64,000 bases of DNA from Cladobotryum mycophilum (GCA_036429605.1 JAVFKD010000016.1:2976001-3040000), one strand, 5' to 3'. Counted from the stretch's first letter, positions 36,335 to 50,370 are shown. Notes: generated by a model not told the origin, from the sequence alone. Numbers and translations are program-made.

Positions 36335-39300
36335 TGTTGTGTTTTGTTGTGTGTGCAAAGGAAAAAAGAATATCGCAAGATGGGTAGTTGTCCTTGTTTT
36401 GTTTGTTCGATGAATGGATGGTGTATATCCTCTTCCCTCCTTCTCTACTCAAGAGCTTTTTTCTGATTTGCCTCAAATCTTTTTTTTTTTTTTTTTTGCT
36501 TATCGACTGATCTTCACTTTCTCAAGAAGTGAGTTTGTTTTTTGTTTGTCGTGTTGCAAAGAAAAAAAAGAAAGTGAAATAATGCTTGGACAAGTCCGAG
36601 TCCCGTTTGTGCGAGTTTGAGAGAGAGAGCGCCAAATGCCGAATGAGTGACAGGTAGCTGAAGCCGTGAAACGAACCCAGGCCCGCCTACATCCGTAACC
36701 CTCCTCCCCTTCAAGGGAAACTCTTTTTTAAAAAAAGATTTTTTCTCTTAATTTTTCTTCTTCGTCCCTTTTGTTTGCTCCTCTCGTCTAAAATTCTTTC
36801 CCCTTTTTTCTTTCTTGTTTGCTTTGCCCACCGCTTATCCTTTTCAAAGGAAAAAACTCCGATTCTCCAAGTCCGTCGTCGTCGTCGTTGTCGTGGTCGT
36901 CGTCTGCAGTGCGATTTCTCAAGGTGCGCACGTGCCCTTAACTCTGGATTATCTACTAAGATGGATACCTAGTAGATAACGGAATCGCCGGGGGAGAGGA
37001 GAGCTATAAGTGTATGTAGGTACGCTGTGCAATGCTGGAAATGGAGCGACATCCATGGAAGTCGAAAGCGAAAGAGAGAGAGAAAAAGATGGTTTATCAC
37101 AAGTAAGTACAAGAAGTGAAGAAGTAGAAACTAGATAAATAAAATAAAAAGGGAGGGTAGGAAGGCTTAAGAAGATAAACGGTGGACAAGAGAGCCCGGA
37201 ATATAGGCAAAAATAGAAAGAGAAAAAAGAAGAACGAAGCTACCAGAGCTTGGCTTGTTGGGCTTCTGCGCTTACAAAAGAAGCTTGGAACTGTCCGGCT
37301 TTTGCCTGGACTGCCCGAGCTGGTTTAGTGGAGGCACTTGCTGGAGGGGGAGTATTGAGTGGCAGCCCATTGCATCCATGCAAGCCAAGCTGGGCCGGCC
37401 CCAGTGGATGGACTGAATGGATGGACGGATGCTTGTCCTGAACTTGTTGCGGAGTGGCCACACACCAAGAGCACCTACTGTTACTCCCCATGGAGTTGAG
37501 CTTGGATCCATCCAACTATCTCATCCTCCTCCTCTCCCCCCAGCCCGAATGAGAAAGCCAAGGCCCGTGGCGTGCCGTTGTTGTGCGGGGGGGGGGGGGA
37601 GGAGGAGGGGGGACGTTGTCGTGCAACAAGGGAAGCTGGCGATTCTCAGTCTCCCTCCAATTTGGTTCAGGATGGGCCACGAGGCAAGCCACAGCTTTAC
37701 TTAAAGGCGTCGGCTGCAAGTCCACATGATGCAGGTTTCATGATTCCAAGTTACCTCGAATGGCAACTTGAAGACCGGACTAAGCATTGGAATTTTGGGA
37801 CGGACGTCATGATAAAGGCGTGGGGGAAAAAAACATGTGTTTGACACGATCGGGATGGTCGGCTGTGAGGCTCTTGAAGAAGAAATCGTCAAGTCAAGCA
37901 TATTCTTCTTTTTTTCCCTCCCTTCCTCCCGCCCATGTCTCGCGTGGTCCGGGGTGGAGAACACAACCTTGGGCCTGCAGCAGCACAGATTCACCTTTGT
38001 TTTTTTGGTTTTTTTTTTACAGCACGCAGGGGAGGTTTCAGATGGTCCCTTCTTTGGGCCAGGGCTGACTGTGCTTAGTACATGAGTACAGATTTGAGGC
38101 TGAGACTATTCTTAAATCCTTCCCTTCAGCTGTGAGGTTATTTTTAAATTTCACAGGGTCTCCCCCGCCCAACAACGATGAACACAAAAAACCTGGAGAA
38201 AAAAAGCATCGTCACTGAAGCTTCAGGCGAACAGACGGGGAAAAAGAAAAACGGCTTGTTATCATTCAAAAAAACAAAAGGGCTAGCAAACCGCAAGCAT
38301 CAATAGCGCATCTGTCATATGTCGATCCGAAGGTGTGGAGAGACGGCCGTGGGAACCAAAATCGGGGCCTGGGGCCGAAAAGGTGTGGGTACAGGCGAGT
38401 ACAGAGTGACAGACAACCTTGACACTGATGTCACCAAAGGCACCCGACCTGCACGATTGGTCATGGAAAATGGAACCTATGGAGCCCTACTGACCTCAGC
38501 ACCTACACTACAGTACCTCAGGTATGTATGTTCGGAGGAGGTATGTATGGAACCTTTGGGATGGAAGCACCGGAACGCAGGGAAACAAAGAATGGCCCGC
38601 GGGTCATCGGGAACGTTACCTCGATGGGGACAGTGACACACTTGCATGCACGAGTTACCCTACAGACCCGATCGCAGATAATGGGGAGTGATTGATTTTT
38701 ACGCGTATTTTATCTTGATTGGTGAGTCGCAATGATGAATGGAATTATGTCTTCCCGATTGAGAGTGCATACTGGATTCCTTTGCCATTGCTTTCTGCCA
38801 CTGCTCTCTTCCAAACATGTGATTGAGATAAGGAGCGTACTTTAATGGTCAAAACGCACACAAGCAGCACTGCCCCTCTTTGAACAAGGTAATTTATATC
38901 CTCGCTATAGTTAATATATTTCAATATACGGAGGATATCTCGGCTCGAGGCGGCTCACATTCCTTTTCGCGCATACCCTACAAGAACCTTTTTTTTTTTT
39001 TTTTGATTGCGAAGTAGACCGAGCTCATTGTCATGTGTCAGGTGCTGCAATTGATAACCGCCGTCGCATTCTTGCCAAAAGCATCATGAAAGGCGTAAAT
39101 GGCATAGAAATCGATCACGGCAGATGACATATCCGACCCATGTCTCTGCTTGGATCAAGTTTGCGACATGCTAGAATGCATTGATTCAGTTGTAGATATG
39201 CGGATGGAACCCTCAGGCTCCGATCTGGGCCGCGCCCGCACTGCTGCATTCCCCCTTGTGTTGAAGCCCACAGCTAAACGACGAAAGCGACGACCAGTGC

Positions 39301-40546
39301 TGTTTCAAATATTAATGCATTTACTGAAACTACCCCAATGAATTATATCCACTATGTAACATGTTCAATAGGCATCTAGCTGAGTGATTGTGGGGAGCTC
39401 AGATCCTCTGAGATTCTGGTAGAAAAAGGTAAAATCGACATGACCTTGCTTATGGGGTTGGTGCAAGTCTATCAAACATTTCTACTCTGTAAAGCATATT
39501 GTATCTTGGTCACTTGTGTTTTCTATATTTATAGAGGGCTCATCGTCGCTACCACCAGACTTTAGGAAGGGAACATGCTCCATGGGTCAACAGCATCTCC
39601 ATTCACAGACAGGACTTTGCGCTGCGGGCTGTATGGAACCCACATTCATCAACGTGGACTTTAAGATTGACAGGCACCGCTTACGTAGTATTATTTAATA
39701 TTCTTTTTTTGTGATTCAATGACTCCAAAAAATATGAAGCAATACATCTCTGAATGACTGAAGAAATTAACCTCTGTTCTGGGTTTCCCCTCTGGAAGAA
39801 AACGGCGTTCTTTCCGCGAAGAAAACGCCATCGGGAGGCTTCTCCACCCGAGATGATCCTACTGCAACATTGGCAGTTACACAGCACTCTCACTCACTCC
39901 ATCTCCTCTGATGAACCAATCTACTCCAACAACGCCCAAGTTTCATTATTCGGCATACTTTCTGACTGAATACAAGTTAAGCGAGAGGAGAATATGAAAA
40001 AGAAAAAGAAAAGATAAACTTCAATGACGGGAAAAAACACGAATTCCGTTGCTGCTTCTTCAATTGGGATGGGCTTGTGCACCCAATATATGCGGGTAGA
40101 TGCCTACCTGGCTGATAAGCACCCAAAGGTGAACTGAAATATCAGCTGCCCTTTGAGTTGCGATCTGACCAACACAAGGTGGCTACAGCGCTTAATCGAC
40201 ACTGATCTATGGATCGCCTCCTCTGTGGCAGACGTTAAAATGACAAGGCTAGCTGGCCGCAGTCGAAGACCTCTGGTCGGCCGCCCCCTCATTGTATGTA
40301 CGACCAACGAGACTGCTGCCCTATGTTTCAGCGCTCGACGTTGATTAATTCCCTTCGGAAACACGCAGCCAAAATAATGCATGAACAGGGGTTCGAGAAT
40401 CCAATAAGGCATCCCGGCGCGGGGCTGAGAGCTGTAGAGGCTGTCCCGCCCCGGGTCGAGATGTTCTGCTGCCACTGTCATTTAACCAACAGATGCCTGT
40501 TTTGTTCCATTTCTCTTGTCCTGCGTACTTCACTACTGCATCGGAA
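36335..40546. other. 4.2-kb gene-poor block
   Basis: It contains the MFS promoter side with a T17-18 tract near 36480, a G13 run (37587-37599), and no open frame with recognisable content. Bases 40100-40546 are the promoter side of the GHKL ATPase gene. No RNA gene or repeat pair was seen. Confidence 0.5.
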
Positions 40547-43500
40547 ATGTCGCTGAATCAAATTTACCATGCGCTCCTTGAAATGTCAGAGGCTTCCGAA
40601 GCCAGGAAAGATGTGGAGGAAGCTGCCAGTCGTCATGGCGTTTTGACGGACAATGACAGGCAACAAATGTTAAATTTAGAACCAAACCTCCGAGCCCTTG
40701 TGGAAGATGGCCTTATGGCCGGAAATATTGCGAAAAGATCGATGAAAAAGTATGCATCTCCTAGTTGGACCGCCTTTATGCTGTTCATAGAAGCTGATCT
40801 TTCTCACAGACTAGCCGGGGATCTCCATCATAGCAATGCAAACTTTCTGCTTGAGCTTCTCCGCAATGCAGACAATAACAACTACACACGAGCCAGAGCC
40901 GCGAAAGAGAAACCCTACATCTCTTTTGATGTACATCCTGATAAAATTGTTGTTGACTGTAATGAGGACGGATTCACAAAAGACGACCTGAGGGCGATTT
41001 GCTGCATCGGCAAAAGCTGGGGGTTGATATCTCAACGGCCCGCTATTACGGAAAAGGGATTTGGCTTCAAATCCGTCTTTACTGTCGCCTCCAGGGTCCA
41101 CATCCAATCAGGAGATTACTCCTTCTATTTTCAACATGAAAGAGGAGATGACGGCATGGGCATGATCCGTCCAATTTGGCAAGACATGAGGAACGATTGG
41201 ACTCGGCCCAGGACTAGGATAACTCTCCACCTCCAAGAAAGAGGTGAAGCGGCAGAGCTTGATAACTTACGAGCCAAGGTTTTGCAGCAGTTCCGCAATC
41301 TGCGTTCCACTTGCCTTTTATTTCTTCAACAGATGGAATATGTGGCGGTGAACTTCTATGACGGCGACGGCGATTTGGAATCGTCAGAAGATTACAAATT
41401 TACAGCTGACAAGATTGAGAATGATAGCAACCGGGAGTCGCCAGAAGGCTTCACGGGCGGAGGAGCTGATAAAAATATCATCACGCTGAAGAAACTGTCG
41501 ACGAATCTTGAAGGAACTACGAAAGAGGACACGAAGTATTATGTTGTCAAACAAAAGACATCAAACTTTGTGGATCGCGGAAATGATCAAGGTCGCCCGG
41601 GGGAACCCACCACGCTCTGGATACCGCCGAGATCATCCTGGCTTTCCCTTTGATGGATGACTTGACCCCGATAGTCGAACAACAAGACCTTTTTGCTCTT
41701 CTTCCCATCAAAGCTTGCGGCCTCAAAGTGAGTCAAATGCTTCATCACACACACGTAACAACGTAGCTAATAAAGTAGTAGTTCCTTGCTCACTCCAATC
41801 TCTTCGCACACAGGAGCGGAAGAGATTCTATGACCATACTGCAGCATGATGATACATTAGTTGATCAAATTGCTGAAACCTTTGTCCAGGCGACTTTACA
41901 ATTTTGTGAGCACCCTCAGTTGCAGCATGCCTGGCCGAGCTATCTTCCCCAATCGAATGAGGGCCATGCTAAATTCTTGTCAACACTCATCTTAATGATC
42001 AAGAGGAGGTTTGAAACAACTCCCATACTCTTTTCGACGAGCCATAGCGAGCTCCGGCTGATTGCTGATGTTCACACTATCCCGACCGAGATGCTGGATG
42101 GCCAAGGCAACTTTCTCTTTGACGATTCTTCTGCCAATCGATTAATATCGCAAACCTATACATCTGATGATCATAGGAATCTACTTAGCTACGGACTGAA
42201 GTCGCTTCCCACAGGACTAATTGTGGACCTTATCGAAACTGATGTTCGCAACATCTCCGACTCTAAAATGAGGTCGAAGTTGACTGGTCATGATTGGCAC
42301 TCAGCAACTGCGAGTCTTATATCTCAATTATTTGAAAACGAGGACATTGAGGCTGTGAAACGCATCAAGAAACTCCCACTTCTCCCATTGATGGATGGCC
42401 GACTGATTGCTGCTGATGCCCGTCCTGTTTATTTCCCCGCTACCGAAGGAATTTCTGTCCCAGGCAATATTGATATACAGTTGATAGAAGTTAGAGCGAC
42501 GGAGAATGTGGAGCGAATGAGACTTTTCCATCACCTAGGAGTCAAGGAACCTGAAATATCGTTGGTCAGAGACTCAATACTGAAGAGACATCAGAGAGAG
42601 GCTGGTTTATTTATCGACCTATCTACATCTAAAGCCCACCTTCACTATCTCTATTTAACTCATCAACACAAGAAACCCGAAGAGAATTTTCAGGCAATTT
42701 CAGTATACGATCAACAAGTGTTCAGACGATGTCCGATTAGAGAAGATGTGTATCTTCGCGAACATCCTTATGGTGCTGGTGAACTATTGAGGGTTGAAGC
42801 ATCGAGCAATGGAAAAAAGAAGGCATTTGACTTGCCAATAGTCTTTCTTCATGATGATTATATGAACGATATTCCAACCGGAAGCCCGAAGAACAATCCA
42901 CCTTGGACAAATTGGCTAAGGGACTCGTTGTATGTCCGAGAAACTATTAGGCTCGTCACAGTAGACGGAACAATGCTATCGCCCGAATTCAACTATGTTG
43001 TCAACCAAAAGCGCCACAGAATTCTTGGCTTATTACAACATTTTTGGATGATTGGAGAATTACCGAAACGAGAAGATTTAATCGACCAACTGAAGTTGAT
43101 AATGGTGCCAACCATGCCCACTGGCTCTTTGAGGCTGAAAGACGCTTACTTACCATTTTCTCATCTACAAGCCGTGTGGCAACAGTATGGGGAAGACGGA
43201 GAGATGTCCCCATTTCTTGCTCTAGGTCAATGTGAATCTGATTGGCATCTTCAAAGAAGGTGGATGTTCTTGCATACAGACTTGGGCGTCCGCAAGTCGG
43301 GTGGTTTGCAGTTTTTACTTCTCATTCTTCTGTGTATCCGGAGATCTAACACAGGGGCCAACTCCCTGAAGCGTCCCGAAAGGTTGATTGCGCTGTACCG
43401 CGCGATCGATGAGGAATGCCGCATGGCTGAGGATACAGTAGCCGCAAAGCGCCAAGTGAGGTAAGAGGAGTGGGCCGCAGAACAAAAGGACACACACTGA

Positions 43501-45151
43501 CGCAAGGGCAGGGAAATATTAAATGACAATGAACTGATATATATTCCGAGCCCGAGTAGTTTTGGTGAGTCATGGGCTCGAATTGACACCTGCATTTGGC
43601 ATTCCCTAGCAATCATCTACACGAAAAAGGTGCTGAAGTTTTGCTATCGGGATATGCTTAAAGTCTCCACAGAGGACATGGAGTTCGTTTCCGACTTTTT
43701 CCAAAATACTCTCCTAATAGGGGATGCAAAGTGGATGGATTTTGTCCATGAATTGCGCTATATAAAAGGCAGAGCGAAAAGTACTTACAAGGGGCAGATC
43801 TGGGAAATTTACAGCCAACTGGGTACTATGAGATCTGTGATAGATGTCGACCTTATCAGGTGTGACTATCTGTCTCAATATTCTGGAGGCAACTTTGCTA
43901 ACCGCAAAATCTTGTTTTAGGAAGGAATTTGAAGACCAATCGCTCGTCTATATGGTCACTGGGTATAAGCCTACTTGGCGTGCAATTTCTCAGAGTCTGC
44001 TACTACCATGGACCGGGACCCGTGGGCAGCGCATCAGCTTTCACGTCAGCAAAGGGATGATGGACTTTTTCCGAGAGGTCTTAGGTGTCAGGATGCTTCT
44101 CAACATTCAAGAAGTCTACGATGAACTGCTGCAAGTGGATTCGGATACGTCAATTCACTTTGTGAAAAATGTCATCTGGATACTCAACAACTACCTGCAA
44201 TGCGAGCCGGCTAAAGTTTCAGAAGAGATGACAGCCAAACTTCTTAAATCTCGTATATTTCCAGTAAGATACACAGATGGTACGGTGAAGCTCGACACCT
44301 TGGATACGGAATTTGCCATTATCGATCGACGTGATCTCGGTCAGAGTTTCGAAGGCAAAGCACGTGTGCTAGACTTTTCACGGGACGAAGTTTGGGGACT
44401 GAAGGAGTTCATCAAGTGGGCAGGGCTTGAGCCTCGGTACTTGTCTTGTTCTGTTGAAGAGGTAACGTCGTTGGGACTGAGTATTCCTCAACACCTATCT
44501 TCTATTGAGCGTAATGTTAAATATAAGGCGCACGCGCTGTTCCGGTAAGTTCATGTATTACGCAATGCTTGCGGCTTTCTTATTATCTTTGATAGGATCG
44601 CCGTCCACTTCAATACCCCTCTGTTCGAAACTTTTGGAGAGCATATTTATAACCTATTGCTCCTTTTGCAAACGAGAGAGGTTGATAAGATCGAACTTGT
44701 ACAGACCCTGCACCAGGATGATGACGCAATTTTGGGCAAGAATAAGCAGGGCCAGCTTTACTTTGAAGTCAACGACTACATTCCAAGCATACACGTTCTC
44801 ATGGATGAAGAAGCACAGGAGTTTGTCTTCAACTCGGTTCTGCCTGGTAACATCGCGGATTGGCTATTTTCTCGGCCAACTCTACCTGCATTTCCTAAGA
44901 CGTCAGAGACGCTCAAGACAGCAAGGGATCAAAACCTTGGCTTGGTGGCAGCCATCACCAGTGTTTTAAACTGCAGACTGAGTTTGGTCGACCAAACGTT
45001 GGAGCAGTTGGGCATTATTGAAGTCGATACTCCGAATCGGGATCTTAAGCCAGAGCCAGCCAACAATGAGCGTGTTAATTCACCCATATCGAAGACGGAG
45101 AAGAAGAAGATGAATATTACGGCCGAATTTCCATTGCCGCCAATAGCCTGA
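40547..45151 (+). CDS. Sacsin/NO VEIN-like GHKL ATPase protein
   Basis: A large protein of about 1462 residues with an N-terminal Hsp90-like (GHKL) ATPase fold. The N box is LLELLRNADNNNY, the Mg/ATP region is IVVDCNEDGFTKDDL, and the glycine lid is KGFGFKSVFTVA followed by IQSGDYSFYFQ. A middle region carries family-like segments such as AEIILAFPLMDD, DLFALLPIKACG and FCEHPQLQHAW. Exons are 40547-41727, 41782-43460, 43512-43859, 43921-44544 and 44596-45151. A frame break at the G5 run 41599-41603 is repaired by one G, giving 1463 codons including the stop. No C-terminal nuclease-like (DUF3883) region typical of longer relatives is seen. The function is unknown; sacsin is a chaperone-like protein and NO VEIN a plant developmental factor. 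The start could be 40493 or 40547; I prefer the latter. Confidence 0.82.
41599..41603 (+). other. Apparent -1 frameshift in G run (GHKL ATPase gene)
   Basis: The family-typical LDTAEIILAFPLMDD follows in the -1 frame just downstream. One added G joins it to DQGRPG. Confidence 0.65.
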
Positions 45152-48100
45152 AACAGCAGGGGGAGGCATGTGCCGTTAGAATCCGAGGGAGAATGGTGTT
45201 GGGTGCACACGTTATCCAACCGCATCAACCTCGTGAGAGCTGTCATCTAATATCACGCTTCTACTGCGAGGGTGGGCTATGGAGAATGATGGGAGCCTAC
45301 TTGATGGCGCACACGTCAATATACTAAGATGAGGGGAATAAAATATGTTGGAATGGAGAGGATCTGTTGGATAGAATCTGTGGTGGGGGGAGGACAGACT
45401 GGAGACAACAGCTCCTGGATGAGACTATTGTGCGAAGAATTAGCACATTATGTTGACATAAATGTACACTACTTTCTGGCTCTTGGAATATTAGGGACTA
45501 AAATCCGGGCCGTGTAAGACAAGCTCCTTGTGAAAATGCTCCGTAGCTCCGTTGATATATACATGACACAGCCATAGTCGGATTTCTGGAAGCAATATTG
45601 GCGAGTTCATTTCAAGTAGATGATCAACTACAGTGCGAATGACGGGTTTGAAGTTTGACAAGAATTTTGATAAAGGGCAAAAAAGGGGGTTTGAGAAACA
45701 TCTCCGACTGGATGGCCAAGGCTCTTGTTATCTTCGTCTCAGGATGGATGGAGGAGGGGCGGAGGGGTCTGAAGCATTGGTGGGCTCGTATATTGTTGGT
45801 TGACCCTGGCTGTGGATATTCTTCAACCATTGTAGGTGTCTTGGTGGTGGATGATTAGAAGTGCGTTAACCTTTCCCCCTAGAGTGTCAACACGTGTTTC
45901 TCGGCGCTATCCAATGTTCCTTTTGATCCAAAGTGTTGCTACTACCATGTAAACTGTCTCAAGGGAGAGATGACTTGATGGGAGGCAGCAAGATTTCTTG
46001 CCTCTCTTCCTTGTTTCCTGATTCATTAGGGTTACATTGACGGCTGAGAGGGGAGCAAGGGTAGCATCCACACATGGTAAAGCTTTGCTTTTTTCTTGTA
46101 TGTATTCATCATCCCACTTTGCTGCGTTGCTATTGGCTCTGTGATGTTTTGGGAGGGGCTGAGATAGGAGAGAGGAAGTGAAGTGAGACAACAAGGCCCC
46201 TCCCCCCAAGTTATTAGTCTATCTAGTACCATGACTGCCGTGAAATCTACTCGTATCTTAGTAAGAAATGTCTTGCCTATCGTTTTGAGGGTATGCGATC
46301 ACACTTTTCAAGGTATGGAGTCCCGGAGTACGGAGTAGAGGGTTACCAATCTTTCTGGATCTCTCCCTCCGTGATGTCATACGCGTAATTTTTTTCATGG
46401 TAGGGCTGTGCACTTATGTGTGGTCTGCCAAGGAGAGAAGGTGTGTCCTTTTTTTTTTTTTTTGGAGGTTGCGACAGGTGACGTGAGCGAGATACTTGTA
46501 CGACTCAGGAGAGGTCTTGGACATGCTTTTTTACGTGGATTATGAGCGCATAGCGAGAGAGAGGAATGAGGTATTTAAATAATTACCTCGACCAACGGAT
46601 GCCTCATCGTCGTGGCCTGAATATTGGGGACAGGAAAGAGAGAAAAGAAGGGGGATTGTCCCGGGAATGGATTGCTCTTCAGCCACATGCTCGCAGCGGC
46701 GGATACGAAGGGGAGGGGATACACACAACACACCATCTAGACTATACAGCATACAGTAGCTGCGATATCTTGGATTGTCCAGCTCAGGTCGTGCAGCCCT
46801 CACTAACCTCATCAATCTACTCACAAGCTAGATTGTCCCGCGTTTCTCCACATCGCGCTGTCCCTATCAGGTTAATGGTCTCAATCGGAGCAAGGGCATG
46901 TTTGTAGCTGCTATCCAAAGCATGACCTAACCAAGGCTCGGAAGATTTGCTTCTACTACGCATCGTGCCGCCGATATGGAGAGAGCCAGCCAGCCCCTCT
47001 TGAATGGATCCAAAAGGGGGGAAGGGACCTCTCTCCCACGCGGAATGTCGTGGGGCCTGCTAAGACAAGAGCCGAGTTGTTTCCTGACCGAGATAGATAC
47101 AAAATGGTCCAAACCCGGTATTTTTCTGGGGAATATACAAGTATGTACTCCATGTGGTCTAGAGGTTGCATGTGATGTCAAAACAAGAGGGCAACGTTAT
47201 CAACGCAACGGCAATGCAACGCACAATCTCTCCAAGCTGATGTACAAGTATCTGTATTTGTATGTAACTTGTCGTCGTCTCCACCCAACGACATTGGAAT
47301 GTCTCAGAATATTAGTCTTCTATATATGTATGTATGTACAAGCATGTATGTACATACGCAACCATTCCATCTTGCCATGCCCATGCCCATGCCCACCCCA
47401 GATGAGCACGCGCATAATAGAGTTAATTAGTGTAGTAAATTAAGGGCGCGCGCAAACGGGGACCCGAGAGATCGGCCGCCGCCGCAAGAAGAAGAAGAAA
47501 AAAGAGGTCCCATGCAACACCATCACCTCGAGTCTAACTTGTTACAAGCTCGAATGCCCGGTTGAGCAAGGAACGTCAGTGGATGAATCATGAAAAAAAG
47601 GTAAAGCTTGGGGGGGACCCTTGCTCGTACTTGAAGTAGTAAGTAATGGTAGTAGTAGCATTCGTGGCTGAGTGGCGGGAGGGAGGGAAGAAGGGAAGGG
47701 AGAGTCCGCGGCAGTAATAGCGGCGGCGGCGTCAATGAAAGAGGCCAACTACGGAGTAGCGTCATACTAAGAGTTGATATCCGTGTATAGCCCTCTGGCC
47801 TTTGGACCTATCCAACATCTCTATTTGCCTCGTCTTTCGCTTCTGGGCCTGTCCTTGCATACCTGCCAGCCAGCCAGCCAGCAGTGCATCCAAACATGTG
47901 AGCCAAATGACGGCTAACGGACCACCACCGTCATGTCTCATTCTCAAAGCATCAACACAAACCTACAAGACCTCCCCTCCCGCCCTTTACTCCCATCCCG
48001 TTCATCTCCCCTTTCTCCCCTACATACATACAAGTGCTTCCTTCTTCTCCGCATCCCAATAGGGAATACGTGCATACATAGGCTCGGTCCTACATGACAG

Positions 48101-48602
48101 GTATGTGCATCAATCAGGCCCTTCCGTCCGCTGCCCCTCCACTTGGGGTGGGCTGGATTCGAGACATTCTTGGAAAAGCAATAAACCCCTGTACTCTCCC
48201 GTGTTCTTGGCAGTCTTCGATTTTGTCAGTGGACAGAGGGAAGAGCGAGAGAAAGAGAGAAAGAGAGAGAGAGTCGAAGAAGGAATACGGAGTAGAATAT
48301 ATATATCGAAGGACTTTCCTTATAGCTCATAAGCTTATACGCCCCCTCGGTCGCATCTACACCCTCCAAAAAACTATTTGTCTTAGACTACGGAGTGTTT
48401 TCTTGCGGGCGACTTGTGCTAAACTAACTTCATTGATGATACGATAGGTGGTTATGTCTTAGAAAGATCATTGCATCCTACTCTCGTCGACGTCTACTTA
48501 TACAACCGGGCGGCCTTACAGCTTTGATATTTTTCTTCATCCTCGCCAGCTTCTTCATCTTCATCGTTCTCGTCTTTAGATTCGTCGAGCCAATCCGTCA
48601 TC
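45152..48602. other. 3.4-kb gene-poor block
   Basis: No supported gene. It carries three copies of TACGGAGTA (46329, 47750, 48286), two of TACTTGTAC (46493, 47242 in reverse), a T-rich run near 46449, and GTAT/CATG short repeats around 47320-47400. The last part is the promoter side of the permease. Confidence 0.5.
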
Positions 48603-50370
48603 ATGGCCAAAGAAGATGAGAAGCCGCCCTCCTCGCAGGCTTCACACGACCAGCTCGACTCTGAAAAGATTGGCGCCTCGGAGCTGGTCCAGCTCAGCGA
48701 ACAAGGCATCAAGAAAGATATCGGCGCATTTCGAATCATCGCCGTCGGCTTCAACATCCCAAACAGCTGGCTCGCGCTGGGCACCGCCTTTACTACTGCC
48801 GCCGCGGCCGGGGGACTGTAGAGCTCCTCTATGGCAGCTTCATCTCTGCTCTTGTCTACGGCATGGCCGCCGTGACTCTGGCCGAGCTCGCCAGCGTCTA
48901 TCCAACCGCCGGAGGGCAATACCACTTCGTCAGTGTCCTTGCGCCCAAACGGTTCAACAAGTCTCTGTCGTACGCCTGCGGCGTCATTGCGACCGTCTCG
49001 TTCATCGCCGGGGCCGCGAGCTGCTGCAGCGTCGTGAGCACCTCTCTCTGGGCGTTCGCGGCTCACTACACCGGCTACGTCCCCGAGAGCTGGCATCTGT
49101 TTCTCATGTATCAGGCGGCCAATGCCTTTGCCACCATGTATAACCTGTTTCTCCTGAAGCGCACCAATTGGATCCACGATGCTGCGTGTAAGTCGTTTGC
49201 TATGCCGGCAACCTTTTGTTTTTTTTGGTGTTACTCTGCGGCGAATTCAACCCCTGCTAACTTATTTACTCTTTTACCTGCAGTCTTGTTCTCTCTCGCT
49301 AGCTTCCTCACCATCAGCATCACTTGCCTGGTCACCGCCGACAAGCAGCCTTCCCAAAAGGTATGGACCGACTTTGAGCCAAACACTGGGTGGACGCCAT
49401 TCATGTCGTTTGTGACTGGACTTCCGACGTTTGGTTACATGTACGGATGCCTTGATAGCGCCCTCCACTTGGCCGAGGAGACTCACAATGCCGCTGTTGT
49501 TGTTCCAAGGGCACTCATGGCTGTGATTGCCCTTGGATTCACCAGTGCCTTCATTTTTGCCATCTCCATGTCGTACGCCATCACGGATCTTCCATCTCTT
49601 CTTGCAGAGCCGTTAGTATCCCCCTTCCTTTCTAGGTACCCCTATTCAGATGAACAAGCTAACCGAAATTGCCAGCATGCCCATTTACAAGCTCTGGCGG
49701 GATGCCACCAAGTCCGATGCTGCCGGCACAGTCTTCACGGTGATCCTCACTCTCATCATGCTCTTCATTGTCATTGCCGTCATACAAACCACCTCTCGGC
49801 TCATCTGGGCCCTGGCCCGCGACAATGGCCTGCTCTTCTCGCCCGTATTCCTCAAGCTGGAGCCAAGGCTTGGCAACGTCCCGGCCAACGCCATTCTCCT
49901 CTCGTCCTTCTTCATCTTCGTATGCGGCTGCATCAGCCTCGGCTCCAGCGCCGCGTTCAACGCCTTTGTCGGCTCGTTCCTCATCCTCCAGTTTGTTTCC
50001 TTTGCGATGCCGGCGGCCCTCCTGGTGTACCAGAGGCGCGACCCGGCGCTGCTCCCGCCCACCAGGAGCTTCAAGGTCCCCGAGGTTGTTGGCTGGATCT
50101 GCAACATCGGCACCTGCGTCGCGGCCGTCCTTGAGCTTGTTTTCTTCACGTTTCCCGCCCAATTGCCGGTCACAGGTACCTCTATGAGTGAGTTTTGTTG
50201 TGCATATTTTTTTTGTTTTCTCACGATGCGTGTTGTTATTGTTCTAACAAAAGATGAAAATAGATTACGCCTCTGTCGTTTTAGCCGTCGTCGCTTTGAT
50301 CAGCGTGGCTAACTGGTTTCTCTACGCTAAGAAGCATTATCAGGGACCTCGGATGGAGTTTTATTTGTAG
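48603..50370 (+). CDS. Amino-acid/GABA-choline type permease (APC superfamily)
   Basis: A plasma-membrane permease of about 518 residues with roughly 12 membrane segments. Exons are 48603-49187, 49284-49635, 49676-50187 and 50264-50370. The N-terminal cytosolic tail leads into the first segment (FRIIAVGFNIPNSWLALG), then GGTVELLYGSFISALVYG, AELASVYPTAGGQYHFVS (a motif typical of the fungal GABA/choline group, UGA4/HNM1-like), HLAEETHNAAVVVPRA and TTSRLIWALARDNGLLFS. The frame break at the G5 run 48810-48814 falls inside the first glycine motif; one added G gives 519 codons including the stop. The second intron (49636-49675) is only 40 bases but has a GCTAAC branch site. The substrate is not decided by sequence: GABA, choline or other amino acids are possible. 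Confidence 0.9.
48810..48814 (+). other. Apparent -1 frameshift in G run (permease)
   Basis: Without repair the frame stops after GTAFTTAAAAGGL. With one added G it continues as TVELLYGSFISALVYG. Confidence 0.7.

Noticed and set aside
49659..50224. Two long minus-strand frames under the permease
   Set aside because: Antisense shadows of membrane-segment codons.
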